64,000 nucleotides of DNA from Blastococcus sp. HT6-30 (GCF_039729015.1 NZ_CP155792.1:2318001-2382000); one strand, 5' to 3'. Counted from the first letter of the stretch, positions 39,574 to 50,397 are shown. Notes: generated by a model from the letters alone, not told the origin. Numbers and translations: made by a program.

Positions 39574-40836
39574 TCAGCCGGCGTCGAGCATCCTCCCGAC
39601 GGTCGGCCCCAGCCGGCCGTCCAGGGCGTGCCCCACGCCGGACGGGAACTCCGAGGAGGCGGTCACACCGCGGCCGGCGTACCAGTCGCGACCGGCCCGC
39701 GCACCCCAGGACGCGGTCAGCGGCACGGCGGTGTCGGCGGTGCCGGTGAACCAGTGGCCGCGGACGCCGGCCATGGAGGCCGCGGTGAGAGCGGTGCCAC
39801 CGGCCGGCGGCCCGCCACCGCCGAACACGACCCAGCCGCCGCCGAGCCGCATCAGCTCGGGGTGCCGGGGCACCAGGAAACGGGTGATCTCCTGGGCGCC
39901 GGAGGAGAATCCGGCGAGCCACACCTCGCTGATCGGGTATTTACCGATCCCCTCCTCCTCGATCAGCTCGGCGAGGAAGTCCGCGTAGGCCGCGGTGTCG
40001 CCGGTGTGCCAGCACTCGCAGGACTGGTTCGGGCTCTCCACGGCCAGCGTGACCATGTTGCGCGCCTTGCCGTGGGCGACCAGTCCGGAGGACCCACCCA
40101 GCGCGTACGACGCGTTCGGGTTGTCGATCCCGTACTCCCCCGTGCCGTCGACGTACATCACCAGGCCCACCGGCTTGCCGGCGTCGATCCCGCCGGCGTA
40201 GCGCAGGTAGCGGCCGGTCTGGCCGTTGCCGGCCGTGAACGATGCACGCGGCTGGTCGCTGTAGGACCCCCCGGAGCCGCCGGTGCTGCCGCCGGACACC
40301 GCCGGAGCCGCCGCCGGGGACGCCGCCGCGACGGGGGCCGACTCCCCGACCGAGCTGCTCCGAGCGCCGCGGCCCGCGGTTCCGTGGCCCCGCCTGCCGG
40401 TCGCCGTCTCGGCCGCTGCCAGTGGCTGGCCGGTCGCGGCCACGGCCCGATCCGTGTCGGCCGGATGGGTGTCGGCGGGGTCCGTTCCGTCCTGCTCGGT
40501 CGCGGCCGGCTCGGTCGCAGCCGGCTCGGTCGCAGCCGGATCGGTCCTGTCCCCGGCCGGATCCGCCCCGGGCGCATCGGGTGCCACCGGGACGGGCGGC
40601 GTCTCGACGACGGTCTGCTCGCCGGCTTCGGTGGTCGGAACGGAGCCGGGGGCCTGAGCCGTCACTCCGGACCCCGAGTGGCCGGCGACGCCCTCGGTCG
40701 TCCCGGTCGCGGTGTCGGGGGCCGACGCGGACCGACCCAGCTCCTCCGGCACGCAGGCGGTGGTGAGGAGAGCCAGGGCGGTGGCCACGGCCAGCACGCC
40801 GGCGCGACGGCCGGCCGTGGTGAGAGATGTGCGCAA
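39574..40836 (-). CDS. Secreted lipoprotein, alpha/beta-hydrolase (PHB-depolymerase-like esterase)
   Basis: The 420-residue protein has a lipoprotein signal (AGVLAVATALALLTTAC, lipobox LTTAC). A low-complexity linker of about 170 residues follows, rich in Thr, Ala, Pro and Asp, with PAATE repeats. The hydrolase domain then contains VGLVMYVDGTGEY, VSPNQSCECW-like Cys pair (NQSCECWHTGD), the nucleophile elbow WLAGFSSGAQE, and FTGTADTAVPLTAS with a final HALDG. These fit an extracellular esterase anchored to the membrane. I choose the TTG start at 40836, which has GGAGGA at good spacing and places the signal peptide correctly. Confidence 0.82.
   Translation of the reverse strand: MRTSLTTAGRRAGVLAVATALALLTTACVPEELGRSASAPDTATGTTEGVAGHSGSGVTAQAPGSVPTTEAGEQTVVETPPVPVAPDAPGADPAGDRTDPAATEPAATEPAATEQDGTDPADTHPADTDRAVAATGQPLAAAETATGRRGHGTAGRGARSSSVGESAPVAAASPAAAPAVSGGSTGGSGGSYSDQPRASFTAGNGQTGRYLRYAGGIDAGKPVGLVMYVDGTGEYGIDNPNASYALGGSSGLVAHGKARNMVTLAVESPNQSCECWHTGDTAAYADFLAELIEEEGIGKYPISEVWLAGFSSGAQEITRFLVPRHPELMRLGGGWVVFGGGGPPAGGTALTAASMAGVRGHWFTGTADTAVPLTASWGARAGRDWYAGRGVTASSEFPSGVGHALDGRLGPTVGRMLDAG
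40496..40540. repeat. Three tandem 15-bp repeats in the lipoprotein linker
   Basis: TCGGTCGCAGCCGGC and two near-identical copies encode PAATE repeats in the linker. Slippage could change linker length between strains. Confidence 0.7.
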
Positions 40837-41098
40837 GGGAGTTCCTCCGGGGTGCCCGACGCGACGGCGACGGAGCGTTGCGGTGTGACCACTCGATGCA
40901 AACACACACTCCTCGCAACGGGAAGGTCACCCTCGGCTCACGCTTGTCCCTTCAGCCCCATCCGCCACACCCACCCCGGGAACCCTGCCGATGACGGATG
41001 GCCCGGTTTGGCGAGAGCTGTGCAGCCCGGTCGGTGAGAATGGGACGACGGATCGCGCCCACCGGGGCCGGCGGGGCTTCGAGAGCAGGATCGGCGAG

Positions 41099-42538
41099 AT
41101 GCGCACGGTGCGGCGTTGGGGGATGCCACTCGGCGTCGGGCTGACCCTTCTCGTAGCGGGCTGCACGAACCCGCAACCGGCGCCCGCCCCGCCGCCGACT
41201 CCGACCGCGAGCCCGACCCCGGCCGAGCCCGAGCCCGAGCCGTGGGCTGACCGGCCGGTCGTCGACCTGCGCTTCGACGTCGCCGAGGACCTCGACACGG
41301 TGGCCGGCTGGGAACGCGTCCTGTTCATCCCCGACCTGCCGACCTGCGAGCTCGTCTTCCGGGCGTGGCCGAACAAGCCGGCCACCTCGGCGGCGGGCAA
41401 CTCCCTGGTGGTCACCGAGGTCCGCCTCGAGGACCGAGCGGTCGGCTTCCGGGAGGTCGCCGCCGGGGCGCCCGCCGACGCACCGGCGGGCACGCTGGTC
41501 GAGATCCCGCTCGAGGAGTGCGTCGAGGCCGGCGAGGCGATCTCGGTGGAGCTCGAGTTCGAGCTGGAGCTGGGCGCGGACACGAATGAGCGGGTCGGCA
41601 CGTCGAGCACCGAGGAGGCCGCCTGGTTCGCCACTGCCTTCCCGCTGCTGGCCTGGGAGCGGGGCCGGGGATGGGACCGCGGGCCCGCGGTCCCCGTGAC
41701 CGGGGAGATGGCGGTGAGCGAGGACTTCGTTCTCTCGCTCGCGGTGGCCGCTCCCTCGGGCCTCGAGGTGCTGGCGACCGGCACGGCGATCGGCACGTCC
41801 GACGGCCCCGACGGGACGACGATCCATCGATTCGGGTCCCCGGCCGTTCGCGACGTCGCGGTGTCCGTCGGTCAGTTCGACGTCGCCGAGCGGGTGATGG
41901 CCGGGGTGCGCGTGCAGGTGGCCGCCGACGAGGGGGTCGAGGCCGCGGATCCGTCGGACTGGCTGGACCAGATCGAGGAGTCGATGAGGGACCTGATCGA
42001 CCTGCTGGGTCCTTTTCCCTACCCCGACCTGTCGGTCACGGTCCTGTCGGCCCAGACCAGCGGCATCGAGTTCCCCGCGGCGATCCAGTTCGGCGACGTG
42101 GATCCGCAGGAACGGCGCGGGCTGGTCGCCCACGAGCTGGCACACATGTGGTTCTACGGCCGGGTCGGCAACGACCAGGGTGAACACCCCTGGCTCGACG
42201 AGTCGTTCGCGACGTTCGCCCAGATGGTGTCCGGGGGCGATGACCTCCCCGAGGCACCCGTCGCGCGGGACAGCGCTCCGCCGGTGGGTGGGCCGATGTC
42301 CTACTGGACGGAGTTCCGCCGGCCGAGCAGCGTCTACTACGAGACCGTCTACATCCGCGGCGGCGCCGCCCTGGTCGCCGCCCGTGAGCGGGTTGGCCGG
42401 GAAGACTTCGACGCCGCACTCGCCGACTACCTGCGCGAGAATGCCTACTCGATCGCGACTCCCCAGGACGTCGTGGACGCGTTCGCCGAGGTGCCCGAGG
42501 CCCTGGCTGTCCTGCGCGAGGTGGGCGCGCTCCCCTGA
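41099..42538 (+). CDS. Lipoprotein metallopeptidase, M1 (aminopeptidase N) type
   Basis: The 479-residue protein has a lipoprotein signal (GVGLTLLVAGC) and a Pro/Thr/Glu-rich spacer. A beta-rich N-terminal domain comes next, then the gluzincin motif HELAHMW with the third ligand Glu in WLDESFATF. The GAMEN motif of classical aminopeptidases is replaced by GIEFPAAIQF. This is half the size of aminopeptidase N, as in several actinobacterial secreted M1-like proteins. It likely trims peptides outside the membrane. The ATG at 41099 directly precedes the signal peptide and has AGGA upstream. Confidence 0.88.
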   Translation: MRTVRRWGMPLGVGLTLLVAGCTNPQPAPAPPPTPTASPTPAEPEPEPWADRPVVDLRFDVAEDLDTVAGWERVLFIPDLPTCELVFRAWPNKPATSAAGNSLVVTEVRLEDRAVGFREVAAGAPADAPAGTLVEIPLEECVEAGEAISVELEFELELGADTNERVGTSSTEEAAWFATAFPLLAWERGRGWDRGPAVPVTGEMAVSEDFVLSLAVAAPSGLEVLATGTAIGTSDGPDGTTIHRFGSPAVRDVAVSVGQFDVAERVMAGVRVQVAADEGVEAADPSDWLDQIEESMRDLIDLLGPFPYPDLSVTVLSAQTSGIEFPAAIQFGDVDPQERRGLVAHELAHMWFYGRVGNDQGEHPWLDESFATFAQMVSGGDDLPEAPVARDSAPPVGGPMSYWTEFRRPSSVYYETVYIRGGAALVAARERVGREDFDAALADYLRENAYSIATPQDVVDAFAEVPEALAVLREVGALP

Positions 42539-42611
42539 CCCCTCACGGCAGGCAGGCGATGCCCGTCGCCGCGCGGCCGGATCCGTATGCACAGCCTCAC
42601 CGCGCCTCGGG

Positions 42612-42941
42612 TCAGCGGGCGCAGGTCATGCAGGTGCGGGCGGTCGGCCGGGCGGCGAGGCGCTCGGGCGCGATGGGCCGCCCGCAGCTCTCGCACCGGC
42701 CGTAGGTGCCGGCTTCCACGGCCGTCACGGCGGCGTCGACGTCGGCCAGTCGCCGTCGCGCCTGCGCCAGCAGCGCGGCGAGCTGCTGGCGCTCGAACGC
42801 GATCGTCGCGCCCTCCGGGTCGTGCTCGTCGTCGGCGTTGGACGCCTGCGACGCCGCCACGATCGCATCGAACTCGCGGGTCAAAGCCTCGATCTGGGTC
42901 AGCGCCGCCGCGCGCTCGGCACCCAGCGGATCAGCGGTCAC
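42612..42941 (-). CDS. DksA/TraR-type C4 zinc-finger protein
   Basis: The 109-residue protein has a coiled-coil hairpin (ERAAALTQIEALTREFDAIVAAS ... ERQQLAALLAQARRRLADVDAAVTAVEAGTYG) and a C-terminal zinc finger CESCGRPI...CMTCAR. This is the shape of DksA/TraR family proteins that enter the RNA polymerase secondary channel. The two acidic tip residues typical of true DksA are not obvious here (DDEHD in the linker is the closest), so a regulatory role is likely but not specific. The GTG start overlaps the methyltransferase stop by 11 bases. Confidence 0.85.
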   Translation of the reverse strand: MTADPLGAERAAALTQIEALTREFDAIVAASQASNADDEHDPEGATIAFERQQLAALLAQARRRLADVDAAVTAVEAGTYGRCESCGRPIAPERLAARPTARTCMTCAR

Positions 42942-43611
42942 GGCGCAGCAGCCGCAGCGAGCCGGTGCCCGGGAGCTCGGTGAAGTCCCCGGACTCCAGC
43001 ACCCGCGTGTAGACGCCGTAGGGGGCCTGCCCGCCGTCGGCCGGGTCGGGGAAGACGTCGTGGATCGCCAGCGTGCCGTGGACAGCGAGCTTCGTGACCC
43101 ACGCGTCCTGGTCGCGGCGCGCGGACTCCTCGGTGTGGCTGCCGTCGAGGAAGAGCAGGGCGAGCGGGCTCGTCCACAGCGGCGCGAGCGTCTCGGAGCG
43201 GGTGACCACGGCGATCACGACGTCCTCGGCGCCGGCCTCGGCGATGGTGCGGCGGAACCGCGGCAGCGTGTCGATCCGGCCGACGGCGGGGTCGACCAGC
43301 GACGGGTCGTGGTACTCCCAGCCCGGCTGGTGCTCCTCCGATCCGCGGTGGTGGTCGACGGTGACCACCTGCCGGCCGGTCTCGCGCCCGGCGGCGGCCA
43401 GGTAGAGCGCGGACTTCCCCATCCAGCTGCCCACCTCGAGCAACGGCCCGGGGACGGCGACGGCGCGCGCGGCCTCGTACAGGGCGCGGCCCTCGTCGTC
43501 GGGCATGAAGCCCGGGGCGGCCGAGGCGGCGGCGAGCAGTGGCAGGACCCCGTCCTCCTTCCGCCTCGCACGCTCGGCGCGAGCCTCGGGACGGGGTCGG
43601 TCGATCGTCAT
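42931..43611 (-). CDS. Class I methyltransferase (Methyltransf_24-like)
   Basis: This 226-residue protein has LLEVGSWMGKSALYLAAAGRETGRQVVTVDHH as SAM-binding motif I. SPLALLFLDGSHTEESARRDQDAWVTKLAVHGTLAIHDVF follows, typical of the Methyltransf_24 group that modifies sugars or small molecules. An ATG start gives the full domain. It overlaps both neighbours by a few bases, so yibE/F-methyltransferase-traR form a transcript. Confidence 0.82.
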   Translation of the reverse strand: MTIDRPRPEARAERARRKEDGVLPLLAAASAAPGFMPDDEGRALYEAARAVAVPGPLLEVGSWMGKSALYLAAAGRETGRQVVTVDHHRGSEEHQPGWEYHDPSLVDPAVGRIDTLPRFRRTIAEAGAEDVVIAVVTRSETLAPLWTSPLALLFLDGSHTEESARRDQDAWVTKLAVHGTLAIHDVFPDPADGGQAPYGVYTRVLESGDFTELPGTGSLRLLRRDR

Positions 43612-44876
43612 CCGGAGAACCTAGCCCGCAGCGCGGTCAGCCTCCGCTCGGTGCCGGTGCCGCCCTGCGCGTCGGCGGCCTTCGCGAAGAAGGCGCCGGC
43701 GGCAGTCGTCACCGGCACGGCGAGGACCAGGGCGATGGCGCCGACGAACGTGCGGATGACCTCCTCGGCCAGCGCCACGGAGGTGATCGTCGTCCAGATC
43801 GGCTGCGCGTAGACCTCGATCAGCAGCAGGAGCGGCAGCGCGGCACCCGCGTAGGCGAAGACGATGGTGTAGACGGTCGAGGCGATGTGGTCGCGGCCCA
43901 CCGCCATGCCCCGCCGGTACAGCTCCCGCCAGCTCATCGAGGGGTCGACCTCGTGCAGCTGCCAGATCGCCGACGCCTGGGTGATGGTCACGTCGTTGAG
44001 CACGCCGAGCCCCGCGACGACGATCCCCGCGAGCACCAGGCCCGAGAAGTCCAGCGTCGGGTCGTAGCCCTGCAGCGTCACCGTCTCCTCGCTGGTCACG
44101 CCGGTCAGCCGGGCCGTGGCGACGGCGAGGGAGCCCATCACCGCGACCAGCGTCAGGCCGAACAGCGTGCCGACCAGCGCCGTCGTCGTCCGGGCCGAGA
44201 AGCCGTGCGCCAGGTAGAGGACGACGAACATGATCGCGGCCGACCCGACCAGGGTGACCAGCACCGGTGACCCCTCACCGAGCAGCCCCGGCAGCACGAA
44301 CCGGAGCAGCACGAAGAAGGCGAACGCGAGCCCCAGCAGCGCAGCCAGCCCCCGCAGTCGCGCGACGAGCCCGACGACCAGCGCGAACGCCAGGGCCAGG
44401 ACGACGATGGGCGTGTCCCGCGCGAAGTCGTAGAAGGCGTACGCCGCCCCGCCCTCGGCGCCGGCGTCCCGGGTGAGGACCAGCACGTCGCCCTGCTCGA
44501 CCCCGTTGGCCATGACCACGGGGTCCAGCTGGATCTGGACGAAGTCGCCGTCGCCCTCGCCGCCGAGGACCTCGACCACGGCGTCGCCGCAGGTGGCGGG
44601 CAGGTCCGGCGTGCCGCAGTCGACCGGCTCCAGGGAGGCGACCCGGCCATCGGGATAGGTGGTCCCCGGGGGCAGGGCCTGCTCGGCCGCCTGCTCCGCC
44701 CGCGTCGGCTCCCCTCCGGGCCAGAGGACGAGCAGGCCGATCACCGTGGCCAGGCCGACGGGCACCAGCAGCAGCAGCATGAGCCACACGGCCCGCCGCC
44801 GGCGCCCGAGCGCCTCCGCCGTGGGCGGCGGCGCGTCCGGGTCGTGGGCGTGGCTGTGGGAGTGGGGCGACGACAC
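43608..44876 (-). CDS. YibE/F family membrane protein
   Basis: The 422-residue protein begins with a His-rich cytoplasmic segment (HSHSHAHD), one transmembrane helix, and an extracytoplasmic domain with two cysteine-containing loops (VDCGTPDLPATCGD). About seven helices follow, including the signature LAGIVVAGLGVLNDVTITQASAIWQL and GRDHIASTVYTIVFAYAGAALPLLLL. This matches YibE/F-like proteins, whose function is unknown but which may transport. First gene of a three-gene minus-strand run. Confidence 0.9.
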   Translation of the reverse strand: MSSPHSHSHAHDPDAPPPTAEALGRRRRAVWLMLLLLVPVGLATVIGLLVLWPGGEPTRAEQAAEQALPPGTTYPDGRVASLEPVDCGTPDLPATCGDAVVEVLGGEGDGDFVQIQLDPVVMANGVEQGDVLVLTRDAGAEGGAAYAFYDFARDTPIVVLALAFALVVGLVARLRGLAALLGLAFAFFVLLRFVLPGLLGEGSPVLVTLVGSAAIMFVVLYLAHGFSARTTTALVGTLFGLTLVAVMGSLAVATARLTGVTSEETVTLQGYDPTLDFSGLVLAGIVVAGLGVLNDVTITQASAIWQLHEVDPSMSWRELYRRGMAVGRDHIASTVYTIVFAYAGAALPLLLLIEVYAQPIWTTITSVALAEEVIRTFVGAIALVLAVPVTTAAGAFFAKAADAQGGTGTERRLTALRARFSG

Positions 44877-44924
44877 CCGGTCAGGCTAGGAGCCCGGACC
44901 TGTGCGGGCAGCACCCGACACCGG

Positions 44925-45365
44925 TCAGGAGTGCTCGGTCCCCCGCGACCGGGGCCCGCCGTCCGGAGTCGCCTCGGCCGACACCCGCCCGCCGGCGTCG
45001 ACGATGGTGAACCGGTGCCAGAGCCCGGTGAGCTGCAGCGGGCGGGCCACCGACGCCGGCGGGTCGACCAGCACCGTCTCGATGGCCCGCGGCACCCCGA
45101 GCTTCTGCAGTTGCACGAGCACCGCCAGCCCGGCGGAGTTCATGAACGGGACCTCGCGGAGGTCCAGCTCGACCCGGCGCAGCGAGTGCTCGGTGAGCAG
45201 CAGGTCGGTCACGCAACGCACGAGCGGGCGGCGGGCGGCCTCGGTCAGCTCGCCGCCGACGGTCAGCCGGGCCGTCTCCCCCGCCACCGTGTGCGAGACG
45301 GAGGGCTCGGCGGCCGGGGCATCCTGGTGGGCGGGCTGCGGCGTGGCGCTGGTCGTCTCCTCCAC
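44925..45365 (-). CDS. STAS-domain protein (anti-sigma-factor antagonist-like)
   Basis: The 146-residue protein has an N-terminal Pro/Ala-rich stretch. The STAS domain is ARLTVGGELTEAARRPLVRCV, then RRVELDLREVPFMNSAGLAVLVQLQKLG, in which the Ser of MNSAGL is at the site phosphorylated in SpoIIAA/RsbV, and a final LWHRFTIVD. No partner anti-sigma kinase or sigma gene is adjacent. The GTG start at 45365 is where the linker begins; further upstream sequence lies in the hsp20 promoter area and is unlikely to be coding. Confidence 0.83.
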   Translation of the reverse strand: MEETTSATPQPAHQDAPAAEPSVSHTVAGETARLTVGGELTEAARRPLVRCVTDLLLTEHSLRRVELDLREVPFMNSAGLAVLVQLQKLGVPRAIETVLVDPPASVARPLQLTGLWHRFTIVDAGGRVSAEATPDGGPRSRGTEHS

Positions 45366-45433
45366 GGGTCCGTCCTGCCCCGCGCGGCCCCGGTTCACGC
45401 ACGGGACGGCGGAACTGCCGGCAGGACCCGCCG

Positions 45434-45458
45434 GGAACATTGTGCGGCCCGAGACGTT
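45434..45458 (+). promoter_or_regulatory. Candidate SigR/SigH-type promoter for hsp20
   Basis: GGAAC (45434-45438) and GTT (45456-45458) are separated by 17 bases, similar to the boxes before sigB. The position, about 95 bases before the start codon, and a heat-shock product fit a stress-sigma promoter. Confidence 0.45.
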
Positions 45459-45473
45459 TATCAGTGTGCAAGG

Positions 45474-45513
45474 CCGAGGTAATCTCTGGTCGCCACTAGA
45501 GGTTCTACCTCGG
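45474..45513. promoter_or_regulatory. Nested inverted repeat before hsp20
   Basis: CCGAGGTA (45474-45481) and TACCTCGG (45506-45513) are exact inverted copies 24 bases apart. Inside them CTCT and AGAG are also symmetric. A likely operator for a heat-shock repressor. Confidence 0.55.
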
Positions 45514-45552
45514 GCAGCGAACACACGATCCACCGTCAAGGAGGTTCCAGCC

Positions 45553-46038
45553 ATGATGCTGACCGCTTACGACCCGTTCGCCGCCACGTCCGCCGCCTTC
45601 CGGGCGCTGGACCAGCTCACCGGCCGCCCCGGCGCCGCCACCGCGCGGCCGCTCTCGGGCATGCCGATGGACGCCTACCGGGTCGGCGACAACTTCGTCG
45701 CCCACTTCGACCTGCCGGGCGTCGACCCGGGCTCGATCGACCTGTCGATCGAGGGCAACACCCTCACCGTCACCGCCGAGCGCTCGGTCCCCCAGTTGGA
45801 GAACGCGGAGTGGACGATCGCCGAGCGGCCGTTCGGCAGCTACACCCGCCAGCTGGTGCTCGGCCGCAGCCTCGACACCGACCGGCTGGAGGCCAGCTAC
45901 CACGACGGCGTGCTGTCCATCAGCATCCCCGTCGCCGAGAAGGCCAAGGCCCGCAAGATCAACGTGACGCGGGCCGACACCCCGGCAGCCGTCGAGGGGC
46001 GCACCATCGAGGGCGAGCACCAGGCGGTCGAGAGCTGA
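45553..46038 (+). CDS. hsp20: Hsp20/alpha-crystallin small heat-shock protein
   Basis: This 161-residue protein has an N-terminal region starting MLTAYDPFAATSAAFRALDQLTG. The alpha-crystallin domain follows (PMDAYRVGDNFVAHFDLPGVDPGSIDLSIEGNTLTVTAER, RPFGSYTRQLVLG, LEASYHDGVLSISIPVAEKAK). The C-terminal SIPV contains the I-x-I/V motif that holds oligomers together. It is an ATP-independent chaperone that keeps unfolding proteins soluble. The first ATG has AAGGAGG upstream. Regulatory signals include a dyad and a stress-type promoter. A strong hairpin separates it from the next gene. Confidence 0.94.
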   Translation: MMLTAYDPFAATSAAFRALDQLTGRPGAATARPLSGMPMDAYRVGDNFVAHFDLPGVDPGSIDLSIEGNTLTVTAERSVPQLENAEWTIAERPFGSYTRQLVLGRSLDTDRLEASYHDGVLSISIPVAEKAKARKINVTRADTPAAVEGRTIEGEHQAVES

Positions 46039-46060
46039 CCGCCGCCGAACCGGCAGCACG

Positions 46061-46093
46061 CAGGGGCCGGGCCCGCCCAGGGCCCGGCCCCTG
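46061..46093 (+). terminator. hsp20 terminator hairpin
   Basis: CAGGGGCCGGGCCC pairs perfectly with its complement (14 bp) with a five-base loop, about 22 bases after the stop. Confidence 0.85.
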
Positions 46094-46137
46094 CGCCGTC
46101 CGGCGCCTGCGACGGCGCCACGACAGGAAGGTCAGCG

Positions 46138-46476
46138 ATGACGCCCGACCCCGCGGACCCGCTGAGCCGGCTCGATGATCCGGAGTACCCGGCGCTGACG
46201 ATGAGCCAGGCCGCGGAGCTGCTCGGTGTCCAGGCCGCCTTCCTCCGCAGCCTCGACAGCTCCGGCGTCCTCCGGCCACACCGGTCCCCCGGCGGCCACC
46301 GCCGGTACTCGCGGCAGCAACTGGTGCTGGCCGCGCGGATGCGGGAGCTCCTCGACGACGGCCATCCGGTCGCGTCGGCCGAGGTCATCGTCGGACTGCA
46401 GGACGAGCTCGCGTCCGCGCGCGCGGACGTCGCCCGGCTCCGCGACCACGCCGGCGGACTTGACCACAAACCCTAG
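46138..46476 (+). CDS. MerR-type helix-turn-helix protein
   Basis: The 112-residue protein has a MerR-like winged helix: YPALTMSQAAELLGVQAAFLRSLDSSGVLRPHRSPGGHRRYSRQQLVLAARMRELLDDG (residues 17-76). A short coiled coil follows. It has no C-terminal ligand domain or conserved cysteines, as in HspR-like or BldC/SoxR-truncated proteins. The S-P-G-G-H-R-R-Y motif is typical of HspR and of MerR proteins that act with DnaK. Its place just after hsp20 makes it a candidate regulator of that gene, but the terminator between them and the CsoR site at its end leave this open. Confidence 0.8.
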   Translation: MTPDPADPLSRLDDPEYPALTMSQAAELLGVQAAFLRSLDSSGVLRPHRSPGGHRRYSRQQLVLAARMRELLDDGHPVASAEVIVGLQDELASARADVARLRDHAGGLDHKP

Positions 46477-46484
46477 GGGGGTAT
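46470..46484. promoter_or_regulatory. CsoR-type copper operator
   Basis: ACCCTAGGGGGGTAT, whose reverse reads ATACCCCCCTAGGGT, matches the GC-run dyad typical of CsoR binding sites (TACCCxxxxGGGTA-like). It lies 46 bases before the csoR start and contains the stop codon of the preceding gene. Confidence 0.7.
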
Positions 46485-46530
46485 GGTCGGCTGTCGACGC
46501 CGCACCCGCGGCGCCGACAGGAGGGACGAC

Positions 46531-46851
46531 GTGGACACCACCGACAGCGGTTGCGACGCCCACGACCACGCGCACGGCTACATCCACCGCAAGGACGACT
46601 ACCTCAAGCGCCTCCGGCGGATCGAGGGGCAGGCCCGCGGCCTGCAGCGCATGGTGGAGGACGAGAAGTACTGCATCGACATCCTCACCCAGGTCTCGGC
46701 CATGACGAAGGCGCTGCAGGCGGTCTCCCTCGGGCTGCTCGAGGAGCACCTGAGGCACTGCGTCGTCGACGCCGCCCGGGCCGGTGGCCGCGAGGCCGAG
46801 GAGAAGGTCCGCGAGGCCACCGACGCCATCGCCCGGCTCGTCCGCTCCTGA
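46531..46851 (+). CDS. csoR: Copper-sensing repressor CsoR
   Basis: The 106-residue all-helical protein has YLKRLRRIEGQARGLQRMVEDEKYCIDILTQVSAMTKALQAVSLGLLEEHLRHCV. Cu(I) ligands Cys48, His73 and Cys77 are all present, which separates it from RcnR/FrmR types. Copper binding releases it from the operator. The GTG start with AGGAGGG upstream is clear, giving a His-rich tail DAHDHAHGYIH at the N-terminus. First gene of the copper operon. Confidence 0.95.
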   Translation: MDTTDSGCDAHDHAHGYIHRKDDYLKRLRRIEGQARGLQRMVEDEKYCIDILTQVSAMTKALQAVSLGLLEEHLRHCVVDAARAGGREAEEKVREATDAIARLVRS

Positions 46852-46879
46852 CCGTCCGCACAGCCGAGAGGAATCTCCC

Positions 46880-47092
46880 GTGAGCACCACCGCCAGCTAC
46901 ACCGTCGTCGGCATGACCTGCGGCCACTGCGTCAACGCGGTGACCGAGGAGGTCTCCCAGGTGCCGGGCGTGACCGGCGTCGACGTCGACCTGCCCACCG
47001 GCGGCCTGACCGTCACCAGCGAGCAGCCGGTCGACGAGACCGCCGTCCGCGCCGCCGTCGAGGAAGCCGGATACGAGGTGAGCGGTCGCTGA
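46880..47092 (+). CDS. copZ: Copper chaperone CopZ (heavy-metal-associated domain)
   Basis: This 70-residue ferredoxin-like HMA domain has VGMTCGHCVNAV, with Cys14 and Cys17 binding Cu(I), and the C-terminal VRAAVEEAGYEV. It should deliver copper to the ATPase encoded two genes on or to CsoR. The GTG at 46880 is 28 bases after the csoR stop. Confidence 0.94.
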   Translation: MSTTASYTVVGMTCGHCVNAVTEEVSQVPGVTGVDVDLPTGGLTVTSEQPVDETAVRAAVEEAGYEVSGR

Positions 47093-47105
47093 CGCGGCCG
47101 GCGCC

Positions 47106-48019
47106 ATGAACACTCCCACGAAGATCGCCGCGTTCACCGTCGGCCTGATCGCCGTCTTCGGCGCCGCGGTCGGCGTGGGATCCGCGGTCGGCCCCGTCGG
47201 CCCGGCAGAGAACTCCTCCGGGACCGAGCACACCCCGGCCGGCGCCGGCCACGGGAGCGGCGGCCACGACGCCGCCGCCCCCGCACCGGCGGACCGGCCG
47301 GGCGGGCTCCAGGTGACCGAGGACGGCTACACCCTCGCCCTGGCCGACGACACCGTTCCGGCCGGATCCGCCACCCCGGTCGCGTTCACCGTCCAGGGAC
47401 CCGACGGCTCCCCGGTGACCGCGTACGACACCGACCACGACGTCGACCTGCACCTCATCGCGGTCCGCCGAGACCTGCGCGGCTACCAGCACGTGCACCC
47501 CGATCTCGGGGACGACGGCGTCTGGCGCGCCCCGCTGACGCTGGAACCGGGCAGCTGGCGGCTGTTCGCCGACTTCACCGCCACGGCCGACGGCGAGAAC
47601 CGCGTCCTCGGCGCGGACCTCGCGGTCCCCGGCGCCCACGACCCCGAGCCGCTGCCCGAACCGTCGGCCGTCGCCCAGGTGGCCGGCTACACCGTCGTCC
47701 TGACCGGCTCGCTGACCCCGGGCGAGGAGTCGGAGCTGACGCTGAGCGTGAGCCGCGACGGCGTCCCCGTCACCGACCTGCAGCCCTACCTCGGCGCCTA
47801 CGGGCACCTGGTGGCGCTGCGCGACGGCGACCTCGCCTACCTCCACGTGCACCCCGCCGAGCACGACGGCACCCAGGCCGCCGCGGGGCCGCACGTCCCG
47901 TTCGTCACCACCGCCCCGTCGGCGGGCACCTACCGGCTTTTCCTGGACTTCCGGCACGGCGACGCCGTGCACACGGCCGCGTTCACGGTGGCCGCCGAGC
48001 ACTCCCAGGAGCACTCCTC

Positions 48020-48023
<4 letters not shown>
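47106..48023 (+). CDS. Secreted/anchored His-rich copper-operon protein
   Basis: The 305-residue protein has an N-terminal signal-anchor ([24 protein letters not shown]). A His/Gly-rich linker follows ([17 protein letters not shown]), then two beta-sandwich-like repeats containing [22 protein letters not shown] and [23 protein letters not shown]. Paired HVHP motifs suggest metal binding outside the membrane. Related proteins are often found between CopZ and CopA genes in actinobacteria, with no proved function. It overlaps the copA start (ATGA), so it is in the operon. Confidence 0.82.
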
Positions 48024-50341
<2,318 letters not shown>

Positions 50342-50355
50342 CCACTTCGCTCCGG

Positions 50356-50397
50356 ACGGTCGGTCTCTGCTTCCCCTGGTAAGCAGAGACCGACCGT
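50356..50397 (+). terminator. Copper operon terminator
   Basis: ACGGTCGGTCTCTGCTT (50356-50372) pairs perfectly with 50381-50397 around an eight-base loop, 14 bases after the copA stop. Confidence 0.88.

Noticed and set aside
42612..42941. True DksA
   Set aside because: The coiled coil lacks a clear pair of acidic residues at the tip, so I keep the broader DksA/TraR name.
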